A stretch of DNA of 64,000 nucleotides from JBGTSJ01 sp041940305 (lineage in GTDB: Bacteria; Planctomycetota; Planctomycetia; Planctomycetales; Planctomycetaceae): assembly GCA_041940305.1 (NCBI GenBank), contig JBGTSJ010000027.1:1-64000 (forward strand). The letters are read 5' to 3'. Positions within the stretch are counted from its first letter, which is position 1. The number at the start of each line of letters is the position of its first letter. The translations under genes and the position numbers were made by a program. The notes under the pieces are model-generated. The model worked only from the letters and a program-made list of their open reading frames with translations, did not search any database and was not told where the DNA came from. Of this stretch, positions 50,511 to 59,296 are shown in pieces.

Positions 50511-50957
50511 TCAGGGCGCGGCGTCGGCGGCGAAGGCGACCGATTCGAAGCCGGCGGCGCGGCAGGTGTCGTAGACGCGGATCAGGTCGCCGAGCGGGAC
50601 TTCGTCGGCGATGTCGAGGATCACGGGATTCTCGCGGCTGATGTCGGCGAGCGTGCGGAGGACTGCCTCCAGGCGGCCGAGATCCTCGTAGATCGTGCCG
50701 TTCATGTCAGCGATCGTCCGGTCCTCGTCACGCAGTAGCTTGATCCAGACTTCGTCCGCCCAGGGTTCGCGCTCCAGCGGCTCGACGGGTGCGGCGACGG
50801 CGCCGGTCGGCGGGAGTTCGGTGGGAAGCAGGGCTTCGGCCACCTGACCGGTCGAGGCGATCACGAAGAAGATCAGCAACTGGAACACGACGTCGATCAT
50901 CGGCGTCATCGCGTCGTCGCTGCGCCGGCCGGAGAGGTATTGCGAGGGGATACGCAT
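50511..50957 (-). CDS. ExbD/TolR-family protein (leftward module, second copy)
   Basis: Product of 148 residues. A short cytoplasmic N-terminus is followed by one membrane helix with the proton-path Asp in MTPMIDVVFQLLIFFVI, and a periplasmic domain ending DLIRVYDTCRAAGFESVAFA. ExbD partners ExbB to couple proton flow to envelope work. It is the last gene of the leftward group and lies 10 bases after the other ExbD. Confidence 0.85.
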   Translation of the reverse strand: MRIPSQYLSGRRSDDAMTPMIDVVFQLLIFFVIASTGQVAEALLPTELPPTGAVAAPVEPLEREPWADEVWIKLLRDEDRTIADMNGTIYEDLGRLEAVLRTLADISRENPVILDIADEVPLGDLIRVYDTCRAAGFESVAFAADAAP

Positions 50958-50967
50958 CGAGTCGTCG

Positions 50968-51381
50968 TTATCTCTGTCCTTCCTCGAAGACTCGGAAGCC
51001 GAAGTCCTGGATGCCGTGTTCAGCGCAGGCGAGAAGGATCGGTTCGACGACGCGGTAGGGGATGTTGCGGTCGGCGCGGACCAGGACTTCGAAGTTCTCT
51101 TCGTCGGCCGATTGCTGCAGCAGGAACTCGATCTCGTCGAGCGTTACGTCCCGGCCGGAGACGCGGAAGGTGTGATCGGGGAGTATCGTGAGCACCAGGC
51201 GCTGCGGCGACGGCTCGTCCTGGGCGATCTGGGTGGCTTCGGGGAGGTCCACCGGATCGGTTTCCTGGCTGCGGACGAAGTGGGCCGTCACCAGGAAGAA
51301 GATCATGATGTTGAAGACGATGTCGATCAGCGGCGTGATGTTGAACAGCAGCGGAGTGCGCGTGCGCGCGGGGAGCTTCAT
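50968..51381 (-). CDS. ExbD/TolR-family protein (leftward module, first copy)
   Basis: Product of 137 residues. The membrane helix LFNITPLIDIVFNIMIFFLV contains the conserved Asp, and the periplasmic domain ends VEPILLACAEHGIQDFGFRV. It overlaps the ExbB gene by 4 bases (ATGA), so translation is coupled. Two different ExbD proteins per ExbB suggest a heteromeric ExbD pair. Confidence 0.87.
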   Translation of the reverse strand: MKLPARTRTPLLFNITPLIDIVFNIMIFFLVTAHFVRSQETDPVDLPEATQIAQDEPSPQRLVLTILPDHTFRVSGRDVTLDEIEFLLQQSADEENFEVLVRADRNIPYRVVEPILLACAEHGIQDFGFRVFEEGQR

Positions 51382-52280
51382 GACGACTGCTCCCGCTCGA
51401 TTGCCACTGGCGGGACAGCCGAGCGGCCGCGCGCGGGAGCGGCGGCCGCCTTCTTCGCGCTGCGGCGCTGTTCGACCAGGGCGTGCTTCATCGGGCTGAC
51501 GACGTGCTCGGCAAGCAGGGCGGTCTCGGCGACATACTCATCGACCCGGCTGCGGAACCAGGCGAAGGCAGCCAGCGCGGGGACGGCGACGACCAGTCCC
51601 TGCAGCGTGGTGACGAGGGCGAGCGAGATTGAGGGAGCGAGATCGGTCGGCTGCGGGTTCGCGTTGCTGGCGAACTCGCCGAATGCGAGGATCATGCCCC
51701 ACACGGTCCCCATGAGTCCCAACATGGGAGCCAGGACGCCGATCACCGATAGATATTCAATCTTGCGGAACAGCCGTGCCGCCTGTTCGGCGCTGGCGTC
51801 TTCCATCGATTTCTCGACAGCCGAGTAGCCGAGTCCCACGTCCTGCAGAGCGGCTGCGACGACGAATCCGAGAAAGCTGGGGCGTTCGCGGCAGACGGCT
51901 TCGGCCTGCTGGTACTGGTTCTGGCCGATGAGTTGATGGAGATCCTCGGCGAGTCCGCGGGGCATCAGCGAGCCGCGGCGGATGCTGAGGAGATGCTCGA
52001 TGATCAGGGCGACCATCGCGACGCTGAGCGCGACAATGACCCAGCCGATGGTTCCGCCGGCCTGCAGCAGTCCTTTGACGTCGACGCTGCCATCCTCTCG
52101 CAGGAACATTAGATCGGCGGCGGACGCGGGGGTGGTCCAAGCGAGAGCGATGAGGGCGACGAGCAGTAAGTTGGCGCTGCGTCGGCGGACGGGCTTGGAA
52201 GCCCGTCGTAGGGGCTCGGCGCGGCGAAGGTGCCTTTGGGACGGCGGGGGAGAAGTGTGAGTCCGTTCAACTGGCCGCAT
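51378..52280 (-). CDS. ExbB/TolQ/MotA-family protein with signal peptide
   Basis: Product of 300 residues. A long basic N-terminus and signal-like segment (ANLLLVALIALAWTTPASAA) precede three membrane helices: IGWVIVALSVAMVALIIEHL, IGVLAPMLGLMGTVWGMILAF and LVTTLQGLVVAVPALAAFAW. These are the TolQ-family core that forms the proton channel with ExbD. The extra exported N-terminus is common in planctomycete members. It overlaps the upstream TPR gene by 14 bases and the ExbD gene by 4. Confidence 0.87.
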   Translation of the reverse strand: MRPVERTHTSPPPSQRHLRRAEPLRRASKPVRRRSANLLLVALIALAWTTPASAADLMFLREDGSVDVKGLLQAGGTIGWVIVALSVAMVALIIEHLLSIRRGSLMPRGLAEDLHQLIGQNQYQQAEAVCRERPSFLGFVVAAALQDVGLGYSAVEKSMEDASAEQAARLFRKIEYLSVIGVLAPMLGLMGTVWGMILAFGEFASNANPQPTDLAPSISLALVTTLQGLVVAVPALAAFAWFRSRVDEYVAETALLAEHVVSPMKHALVEQRRSAKKAAAAPARGRSAVPPVAIEREQSS

Positions 52281-53328
52281 CGGGAGCGTCTTCCTGTGCG
52301 AGTTCTGTCAGCCGTTGGCGCGCGTCGGCGGCCAAGGGGGACCAGCCGTAGCGCTGCATCACTTCGTCATAGAGGGGAACGGCTTCGTCGAGGCGTCCCA
52401 GCCGGTCGAGGGCTTCGGCGGCTTCGAAGCAGGCACGAGCGGCGAGTGATTCGTCGTCGTCGTACACCAGCGGCAGCCACAGCCAGTCGGCGGCCGCCTG
52501 TTCCAGGTCGCTGCGGACCGACGCGGCGCGGCCGATGAGGTACATCGGTCCGCCGCGGAGCGATTCGGGCATGCGCTCGACGCGGTCCCGCCAGCCGAGC
52601 AATTCGTTGGGAGACATGTCGGCGGCGATGATTCGCAATCGCCAAGTCTGGGCGCGGGCCAGGGACTGGATGGCGCGATCCGTGCTGCGGACCAGCTGGT
52701 CCAGCGTATCAGCCGCCATCGATCCCTGTTGTCCGTCGAGCAGGAGGATGCTCGATCCCAGCAGTCGGACCCCGTCGGTGGAAGAGGCAAGCCAGCTTTG
52801 AGCCTCGGTCTGGAGGTCCCGGCCGACCGACTCGGCGGACCAGATCAGGGGAATGACGCTCCAGAAGCGGGTTTCGGGGTCACTCTGGACGATGCGGACG
52901 AAGTGCCTTCCAGCGGCCAGCCGGTCGCCGCGACGCATGGCGCAGCGGACCAGCCACGAGAGGATTTCCTGCCGGACCCAGGTTCGGGCTTCATCGTTGG
53001 CAGCCGTGACGAACTCGTTTTCGGCGCGCGTGAAGTCGCCTGAGTTGAACGCGGCCAGGCCGCGAGTGTGCGCCTGCGTCTGATACGTCTCGACCTTGAG
53101 GACGGCGTCTGCCGGAAAGGTCTGAACAGGGACGCCGGAGTCCACTCGGATGACGATCCGCCGTCCGTTAAACTCCTCGACGTCCCCCACGATGACGATG
53201 GGGCTGGAGCCTTCCTCGGGCTGGACGGTGACGCGGTCATCGGCGGCCGTGGCGAGCGCCGGGAGGCAGGCCACTGCGGCAGCGAGCAGTCCGATGCAGA
53301 TGGCGCGAGGTCGCTGTGAGCCTTTCAT
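52267..53328 (-). CDS. Exported protein: small beta-domain plus TPR-like helices
   Basis: Product of 353 residues. A signal peptide ends near residue 29. A beta-rich motif at about 40-80 (IVIVGDVEEFNGRRIVIRVD, then FPADAVLKVE) is followed by TPR-like helices to the C-terminus, such as RGLAAFNSGDFTRAENEF. The same layout is seen in the 358-residue protein of the rightward module. It overlaps lspA by 4 bases (ATGA) and exbB by 14, so all three are coupled. The protein is probably periplasmic; its role is unknown. Confidence 0.75.
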   Translation of the reverse strand: MKGSQRPRAICIGLLAAAVACLPALATAADDRVTVQPEEGSSPIVIVGDVEEFNGRRIVIRVDSGVPVQTFPADAVLKVETYQTQAHTRGLAAFNSGDFTRAENEFVTAANDEARTWVRQEILSWLVRCAMRRGDRLAAGRHFVRIVQSDPETRFWSVIPLIWSAESVGRDLQTEAQSWLASSTDGVRLLGSSILLLDGQQGSMAADTLDQLVRSTDRAIQSLARAQTWRLRIIAADMSPNELLGWRDRVERMPESLRGGPMYLIGRAASVRSDLEQAAADWLWLPLVYDDDESLAARACFEAAEALDRLGRLDEAVPLYDEVMQRYGWSPLAADARQRLTELAQEDAPDAAS

Positions 53329-53876
53329 GCGGTCGCTCCCGCCGGCGCCGGAGCGGACGGCTCCTTGCGGAACAACTGCGGCAGAAGCATGAGGAATCCG
53401 GCCGTGATGGCCATGTCGGCGACGTTGAAGACGCCGGTCTTAAGCCAGGCGACGCCGGTCTCCGCGGCGAGATCGATCACCATGAAGTCGATGACGAACC
53501 CGCTCAGCGAGACACGATCGATCAAATTGCCGACTCCGCCGGCGAGCAGCAGGGCGAGAGCGACGAACGAAAGTCGGTCGATGGAATGCCGGCGCAGCAG
53601 GAAAAATCCCACGCCGGCGAGGATCACACCGTTCATTACGGTGAGGAGCCAGAAGCGGACGTGTTGCGGGAGGTTCGCGAACAGGCTCAGAAACGCGCCC
53701 GGGTTTTCCGCGTACCGAATCTCGAATGTGTCGCCCAGGAGCGAGATCGGCGCATGCGCCGTGTGGCGCAGATGCGTGGTGGCGTACTGCTTGCTGGCCT
53801 GATCGCATCCGACCAGGGTGACGAGCAGAGCGGCGAGCGTGACCAATCGGGCTTTGCGTGACATGAGGTGCTGCAT
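53325..53876 (-). CDS. lspA: Lipoprotein signal peptidase (signal peptidase II)
   Basis: Product of 183 residues with four membrane helices. The catalytic aspartates lie in GGVGNLIDRVSL and GVFNVADMAITAG, and GCDQASKQYA is the conserved N-terminal motif. It cuts signal peptides from lipidated prolipoproteins in the inner membrane. The ATG at 53876 has AAAGGA about 7 bases upstream; an in-frame GTG at 53891 overlaps that site. It is embedded in the ExbB/ExbD group, translationally coupled to the TPR gene. Confidence 0.88.
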   Translation of the reverse strand: MQHLMSRKARLVTLAALLVTLVGCDQASKQYATTHLRHTAHAPISLLGDTFEIRYAENPGAFLSLFANLPQHVRFWLLTVMNGVILAGVGFFLLRRHSIDRLSFVALALLLAGGVGNLIDRVSLSGFVIDFMVIDLAAETGVAWLKTGVFNVADMAITAGFLMLLPQLFRKEPSAPAPAGATA

Positions 53877-53905
53877 GTGGAATCCTTTCACTAACCACCG
53901 TTTCA

Positions 53906-53937
53906 GAAACCCGGTTTCTTTAGAGAAACCGGGTTTC
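53906..53937. terminator. Terminator-like hairpin, AAACCCGG family
   Basis: A 14-base-pair perfect stem (53906-53919 with 53924-53937) with a 4-base loop lies between the vWA gene and lspA on the minus strand. It may end or attenuate transcription from the vWA gene. Confidence 0.5.
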
Positions 53938-53957
53938 GGCCAGCCGGGCGACGTGCG

Positions 53958-55007
53958 TCACCGGCGTCCGAGCCGGGTGACGTCGCGATAGACGTAGGTG
54001 CCTTCAGTCGCGGCCGCGAGCTTGCGGAGCCAGTTGCCGGGGTCGTTCTGCATCGTCGCCTCGGGCTCCTTGCCGAACTGGATGCAGTGGATGCGTGCGC
54101 CGCGGCCGCGCTGCACGAGCCGCTGGATATCACGGTCGCTGAGCGCGGGTTCTTCGCCGTCGGTGAGGAAGAACACGACGTCGGGAGCGAGGTCGAGCGC
54201 CTTCTGCAGAGCCGGGGTGTGATTGGTGCCGCCGCTGGGCTGCACGCTGCGCAGCTGGCGGACGGCGTCGAGCCTTTGTGCGTCGGTACCGAAGAAGTAG
54301 TCAAACCGGCCGTTGTCGTTGATCAGGACGAACGGCTCTTCGTTGTAGAAGATGATCTGAAACTGCTGCGTGGCCTCCAGCCGCTGGATGCTGGCCGTCA
54401 GCTCACTCTTGGCCATGCTGAGCGGGACAACGTTGATGGCGTCCCCCTCCATGCTCCAGGAGCGGTCGATGACGTAGACGAATTTGCGGCCGGCGTCCTT
54501 GGCGCCGAACAGCGATGTGGCGCCCGGTTCGCCGCCTCCTCGTTGAGCCTGAGCCGGGGGACTGCCGGTGAGCGACGGTTCGAGAATGCTGGAAACGCCC
54601 GGCGAACTGACCGACGGCAAGCCCGTACCGATCACGGGCGGACCGACCGACATCGGCAGCGACAGCTCGACCGGCGGCTGGCTCGGGACGTCGAGCGGTT
54701 GCGATTGAGTCAGGAGCTGGTCGGCCGGAAGCGCGGCTTCCGACTCCCTCGGCGTTTCCGGCGATTCGGCCGCTGCCGGACTGGAGTCGCGGACGCGGAT
54801 CCCGACCTCCCGAAAGCTCTCGCCACCGTCCCCCTGAATGTCGCTGCGACAACTGGGGGACTGAGACAGAATCACGAGCAGCACAATCGTGCCGATGTGC
54901 GCCCCAGCCGAGAGGAGCCAACTGGGCCCCGTGATCCAGGCGAGGTGCGGGCGCAGCCAGTCCGTCAGTTTCTGTTCGCGCCGGAGGTTCTGCGCAGTGG
55001 CCGCCAT
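53958..55007 (-). CDS. vWA-domain membrane-anchored protein
   Basis: Product of 349 residues. One N-terminal membrane helix (ITGPSWLLSAGAHIGTIVLLVILSQ region, about 25-50) leads to a Pro/Ser-rich linker of about 110 residues and a C-terminal vWA domain with the metal site YVIDRSWSMEGDAI (DxSxS), GGTNHTPALQKAL and VVFFLTDGEEPAL. vWA domains bind proteins. The arrangement of a TonB-like anchor, proline-rich span and end domain suits an ExbB/ExbD-driven partner, but that is inference. It is the first gene of the leftward group. Confidence 0.8.
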   Translation of the reverse strand: MAATAQNLRREQKLTDWLRPHLAWITGPSWLLSAGAHIGTIVLLVILSQSPSCRSDIQGDGGESFREVGIRVRDSSPAAAESPETPRESEAALPADQLLTQSQPLDVPSQPPVELSLPMSVGPPVIGTGLPSVSSPGVSSILEPSLTGSPPAQAQRGGGEPGATSLFGAKDAGRKFVYVIDRSWSMEGDAINVVPLSMAKSELTASIQRLEATQQFQIIFYNEEPFVLINDNGRFDYFFGTDAQRLDAVRQLRSVQPSGGTNHTPALQKALDLAPDVVFFLTDGEEPALSDRDIQRLVQRGRGARIHCIQFGKEPEATMQNDPGNWLRKLAAATEGTYVYRDVTRLGRR

Positions 55008-55107
55008 AGAGACAGTCTACGGCGTGTCGAAAAAACGAGTCAATGTTGGTGTTCGGCGGCGGATGACAGGAGGCGGGTGCAATTCCCGCTCATCGTGCGG
55101 GGGCACG

Positions 55108-55479
55108 TCACGCCTGAGCACCCACCGAATCTTCGACCTCGGCTACATCCTTGACCGATTCCGCCCAAACCATGACCAGGCTCTCGTCGATCAGCAGAGA
55201 CGCACCCTTCTTCTCCTCGACGACGTTGACGCCAATGGCTTCGAGGCGGAGGGCCTGAACGCTGCCGGGCTCGACGGAGCCGTCGTCCTCGACGGCCCGC
55301 CACCATTCCAGGTGGGGCCACTCCCGCTCAACGGTCTCGAGGCACTTGCGGATGGCCTTGCCACCGGAGCCGGGATTGAATCCCGCTCGTTCGGCCACTG
55401 CGGAGAGCGTGGCGACTTTGCCGGCCCGCTTGAGTTCCCAGAGCACTTCGGCAACGTCGGCTGCCCGGTTGGATGCCAT
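55108..55479 (-). CDS. Small protein resembling the MGMT/ATL DNA-binding domain
   Basis: Product of 123 residues. The first 85 residues recall the DNA-binding domain of O6-alkylguanine transferases and alkyltransferase-like proteins: VATLSAVAERAGFNPGSGGK, then RKCLETVE, EWWRAVEDDGSVEPGS and ALRLEAIGV. The alkyl-accepting Cys motif PCHR is absent, as in ATL proteins that only flag damage for excision repair. The resemblance is moderate. GGAG lies about 8 bases before the ATG at 55479. Confidence 0.5.
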   Translation of the reverse strand: MASNRAADVAEVLWELKRAGKVATLSAVAERAGFNPGSGGKAIRKCLETVEREWPHLEWWRAVEDDGSVEPGSVQALRLEAIGVNVVEEKKGASLLIDESLVMVWAESVKDVAEVEDSVGAQA

Positions 55480-55816
55480 AGTCGGTCTCCCTCGATTCGG
55501 CCCACTGTTTGGAGAGGATAGCAGAGAGGTGTCACCATTCAGGATACCCGCTGAAGGCCCGCGCCACAACGCGCGGGTCGTGGCTGGAGCGATCAGCGTG
55601 CTGAATGACCTACGCAACTTGTCTGCCCGGACAGCGGCGTGTATTCTGCATGGAGGTGAGTGCATCGGGCCGCACTCATGCAGCCGGCGGCGTTGGAGTT
55701 GCGGAGATCGGCGAGGCTCCAGCCGCGTCCTTGCGCATCCGGCAGCGGTAGTCCCAACCCGTCTCGGCGGCCCGTCGTCGCACAGCCGCTCTCCCTGATC
55801 CGCTCGACAGCGTCCC
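55480..55816. other. Divergent intergenic region (337 bases)
   Basis: Lies between the ATL-like gene and the giant TPR gene. It must carry the promoter of the rightward envelope module; no convincing promoter pair, repeat or gene could be picked out. Confidence 0.4.
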
Positions 55817-58800
55817 ATGCGTTTATCGCTTAGCTTGCGTCGCGGCCACCCTGTCCTCCGGCTGATGATCGCGGTGATCACCGGCTGGTCGGCCTGGGGA
55901 ATCCAAACGGTGCGTGCGGACGAGCCGTACCTGGAGTTCGTCGCCGGCCTGCGGTCGCGCGGCTACCACGACTACGCGCTCGACTATCTCGATCAACTCG
56001 CCGGTCGCGACGATCTTCCGCCTGAGGTGAATGAAGTCCTGCCGTTCGAACGGGCGCTGACGCTGCTCGACGGCTCGAAGTCGCTGACCAGTTCCAAGGC
56101 CCGGCGCGAACAGCTTGATGCGGCGCAGGCGGCATTCGAGCAGTTTGTGGAGGCGTCTCCGAATCATCCCCTCGCCGGTCAGGCCAATACCCAACGGGCC
56201 GACATCCTCATGGAGAAGGCCCAGGTCGATATCTGGGACGCCGAAGACCCCGCGAACGCCGGGAACAAGGGGGCGTTTCAGCAGGCGGCTCGTGAGCTCA
56301 TCCAGCGGGCGCGGGAGATCTATCAACAGGCCCTCACCCAGCACGAGGCGGCCTTTCGTGCGCACCCGCTGTTGATCCCCGAAGAAGAGAAAGTTCGCCG
56401 CCAACAGCGCGAAGCCGACGAACTGAAGTATCTGCAGGCGATCCTCGACGTCGCGGAAACGACTTACTGGGAAGCGCAGACGTATGACCGGGGCACGCAA
56501 CAGCGCAACGAACTGCTGGAGCAGGCGCAGGCGAACTACGCCGAGATTCATGCGCAGCATCGCAGCCAGGTCGTCGGCCTGCTGGCCCGATTGTGGCAGG
56601 GGAAATGCTTTGAGGAAATGGACCTCATCGGCGAGGCGATCGGCATCTACAACGAGTTCCTGCTGCACGAAGGCACCAGCGAAGCGATGCTGGACCTCAA
56701 GTCCCGGGCCCTCTATTTCCGGCTGATCTGCCTGAATCACGAATCGCGCCACGACTACCGGCTGGTCATCGACGAAGCGACCGCCTGGCGCAAGGACGCT
56801 GGCCGCCGTGCGCAGACGGATATCGGCATGGGCATCCTGTATGAGATGGCCCACGCCATGGAACTGCTCGGCACCGATCGCACTCTCCCGGAATCGGAAC
56901 GAAACAACTATCTCACGCAGGCCCTGGCATTCGGCCGGCAGATCTCCCGCTATCCGGGACGGCTCAAGGCTCCGGCGCTGGCCCTCGTGCGGCGCGTCGC
57001 CGCCGCAATGGGGCGGCCGGAAGAAGATCCGAAGAACTTTAATGAGGCATTCGGCATCGGCAGCCAGTACGCCTCGGACACGAGCAAGCTCCGCACCCAG
57101 ATCGAGCAGCTGATTGCTGAAGGCAAGAACCAGGAGGCCGTGGACGCACAGCAGACGCTGATTGCATCGGCGGCCGAAATGACCCGGATGTTCGATCTTG
57201 CCCTGCGAATGGTGGATGAACAGACCGACGGTCAGAACGTGGCGATCGCCCGACTGCAGCTGGCATTCGGGTACTTCATGCAGCAGAAGTATTACGAATC
57301 CGCCGCGGCCGCCGACTACGTCGCGATGCATCTTCCGGCCGAGTTCGACGAGCTTGCCCGCAAAGCGGCCTTCATGAAAATGGCCGCGTACAACTACGCC
57401 TACGCTGAGGCCGCCGAAAGCGACGATCGGAGCTTTGAAGAACAGCAGACGATTCTTGCGGCGGAGGAACTAGTTGATCGCTGGCCCGATTCGGACGATG
57501 CGACCGAGGCCCGCAACACGATCGCCAAGCTGTATATCAATGCCGGCAATCATGTCGAGGCCGCCCGCTGGTGGGCGCAGGTGCCGACGACCGCGACCGA
57601 CTACGCCAAGTCGCAGATCCTGGCCGGCCAGTCTTACTGGGCGGCGTACGGCGAGCAGACGTCGCTCCCGGAGGAAGAACGAGTTCCCGTCGATGAGCTG
57701 AACTCATTGCGGAATGCTGCATCGCAGCACCTCGAAACGGGGATCACCACGTGGCAGGCGTCCCTCTCGCAGGACACCGCCACGCCTCCGGAACTCGTGC
57801 TCGGAAAGCTGACGCTCGCACAGATTCGGAATCTGAGCGGTGTGTACACCACGGCCGAGAACGTCGTCGGAGCCATCGAGCTGCTGACATCCGAGCCCCA
57901 CTCAGTCATCAAAGCGGTTTTGGTACCGGCAGGAGAGTCCCGTCCGACCGACTCATCTGACGTCCGGAGCGCCAAGATCGCCGGATTCGCGTATCAGCAG
58001 ATGCTGCGGGCGTACATCGGCATGCGCAACCTGGAGGCGGCGGCGGATGCGCGGGCGCAGCTGGAATCGATCGCCGCCGGGGAAGACTCCGCCGCGCTCA
58101 CCCAGATTTACGTGGCCTTCGGCCAGGAACTGCAGAACGAGATGGAGCAGTTGCGGGCCAGCGGGCAGAGCGAACGGCTCGACCAGGTCCGCGCCGGCTT
58201 CCAGGAGTTTCTCGACTCAGTGTATCAGCGGCAGGAAGGGCAGACGTTCGGCTCGCTGCTGTGGATTGCCGAAACCTACACGAGCCTCGCGGAAGGCTCT
58301 GAAGACGCTCCGACGCAGGCGGAAGCGTTCTTCACCAAGGCATCTGACACGTACGGCCGCATGCTGGACAAGGCGGAGTCCGACGCGGCATTTCTGAGCG
58401 ACCCCCGGCAGGGGAGCGTCATCAAGCTGCGGCTGGCCGAGTGTCTCCGGCGGCAGGGAAACTATGAAGGGGCAGAGAAGTCGATGCTGGAGGCCGTCGC
58501 CGAGAACTCCAATGCGCCGAACGTCCAGTTCGACGCGGCAATGCTGTATCAGAGTTGGGCCCAGAGCAGTCCCAGCGAGGCCGACAAGTTTCTGATCGCC
58601 CTCAATGGCCGGCCGGAGGCCGGAGTGTGGGGTTGGGGCGGACTCGCGAAGCGGCTGCAGCAGGCGCTGATGAACGGGCAGGGGACCGAGGGCATCGAAC
58701 AGATGCATCTCGACGCCCGCTACAACCAGGCGGAGTGCTACCGGCTGTACGGGCTGGAGCAGGCGGACGTCGATGAGCAGGTCAAGCAACTGCAGCTTGC

Positions 58801-59227
58801 GAAGTTCGCAGTGGAGGCGCTCGCCCGGATATCGGCGTCGCTCCCGCCGGACGAATTCTCCCGCTTCGACAAGCTCTACCAGCAGATTCGGGAAGACCTG
58901 GGTGAGGACGTCGTGCCGCTCGCAGCAGTGCTGAACTCGACGACACCGGCGGCGAGTGTTCAACAGGTCGCCAATACGTCGACGACGGCGTCCAATCCCC
59001 GGACGACGGCGGATCCCGCAACGACTCCCGTTGACGAGCCGGACGGTGCGAGCACGAACTACCTGATGATCGTGCTGTTGGTGCTGGTCGGGATTGGCGC
59101 CTGCGTCGGCCTGTACTTCCTGTCGGCCGGCCAGGACAAGAAACGGCGACGGGCGGCGCTGGCGGCGGTACCCGCGTCGTCGAAGCCGGCCGGCAAGCCC
59201 AAGTCGAAGAAGGCCACAAAAGCCTGA
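55817..59227 (+). CDS. Giant exported TPR protein with C-terminal membrane anchor
   Basis: Product of 1136 residues. A signal peptide (about 1-35) is followed by roughly 1000 residues of TPR-like helices, then a Thr/Pro-rich linker, a membrane helix (NYLMIVLLVLVGIGACVGLY, about 1081-1100) and a Lys-rich tail likely in the cytoplasm. It would be a large periplasmic scaffold tethered to the inner membrane. It leads the rightward group, and 69 bases separate it from the next TPR gene. Confidence 0.8.
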   Translation: MRLSLSLRRGHPVLRLMIAVITGWSAWGIQTVRADEPYLEFVAGLRSRGYHDYALDYLDQLAGRDDLPPEVNEVLPFERALTLLDGSKSLTSSKARREQLDAAQAAFEQFVEASPNHPLAGQANTQRADILMEKAQVDIWDAEDPANAGNKGAFQQAARELIQRAREIYQQALTQHEAAFRAHPLLIPEEEKVRRQQREADELKYLQAILDVAETTYWEAQTYDRGTQQRNELLEQAQANYAEIHAQHRSQVVGLLARLWQGKCFEEMDLIGEAIGIYNEFLLHEGTSEAMLDLKSRALYFRLICLNHESRHDYRLVIDEATAWRKDAGRRAQTDIGMGILYEMAHAMELLGTDRTLPESERNNYLTQALAFGRQISRYPGRLKAPALALVRRVAAAMGRPEEDPKNFNEAFGIGSQYASDTSKLRTQIEQLIAEGKNQEAVDAQQTLIASAAEMTRMFDLALRMVDEQTDGQNVAIARLQLAFGYFMQQKYYESAAAADYVAMHLPAEFDELARKAAFMKMAAYNYAYAEAAESDDRSFEEQQTILAAEELVDRWPDSDDATEARNTIAKLYINAGNHVEAARWWAQVPTTATDYAKSQILAGQSYWAAYGEQTSLPEEERVPVDELNSLRNAASQHLETGITTWQASLSQDTATPPELVLGKLTLAQIRNLSGVYTTAENVVGAIELLTSEPHSVIKAVLVPAGESRPTDSSDVRSAKIAGFAYQQMLRAYIGMRNLEAAADARAQLESIAAGEDSAALTQIYVAFGQELQNEMEQLRASGQSERLDQVRAGFQEFLDSVYQRQEGQTFGSLLWIAETYTSLAEGSEDAPTQAEAFFTKASDTYGRMLDKAESDAAFLSDPRQGSVIKLRLAECLRRQGNYEGAEKSMLEAVAENSNAPNVQFDAAMLYQSWAQSSPSEADKFLIALNGRPEAGVWGWGGLAKRLQQALMNGQGTEGIEQMHLDARYNQAECYRLYGLEQADVDEQVKQLQLAKFAVEALARISASLPPDEFSRFDKLYQQIREDLGEDVVPLAAVLNSTTPAASVQQVANTSTTASNPRTTADPATTPVDEPDGASTNYLMIVLLVLVGIGACVGLYFLSAGQDKKRRRAALAAVPASSKPAGKPKSKKATKA

Positions 59228-59296
59228 GAATTCGCCCCGATCGGCAGAGGCGTTTTCCGTTCCAATTCCTGTTCCGTTCGCACAACGCAGACTCCC

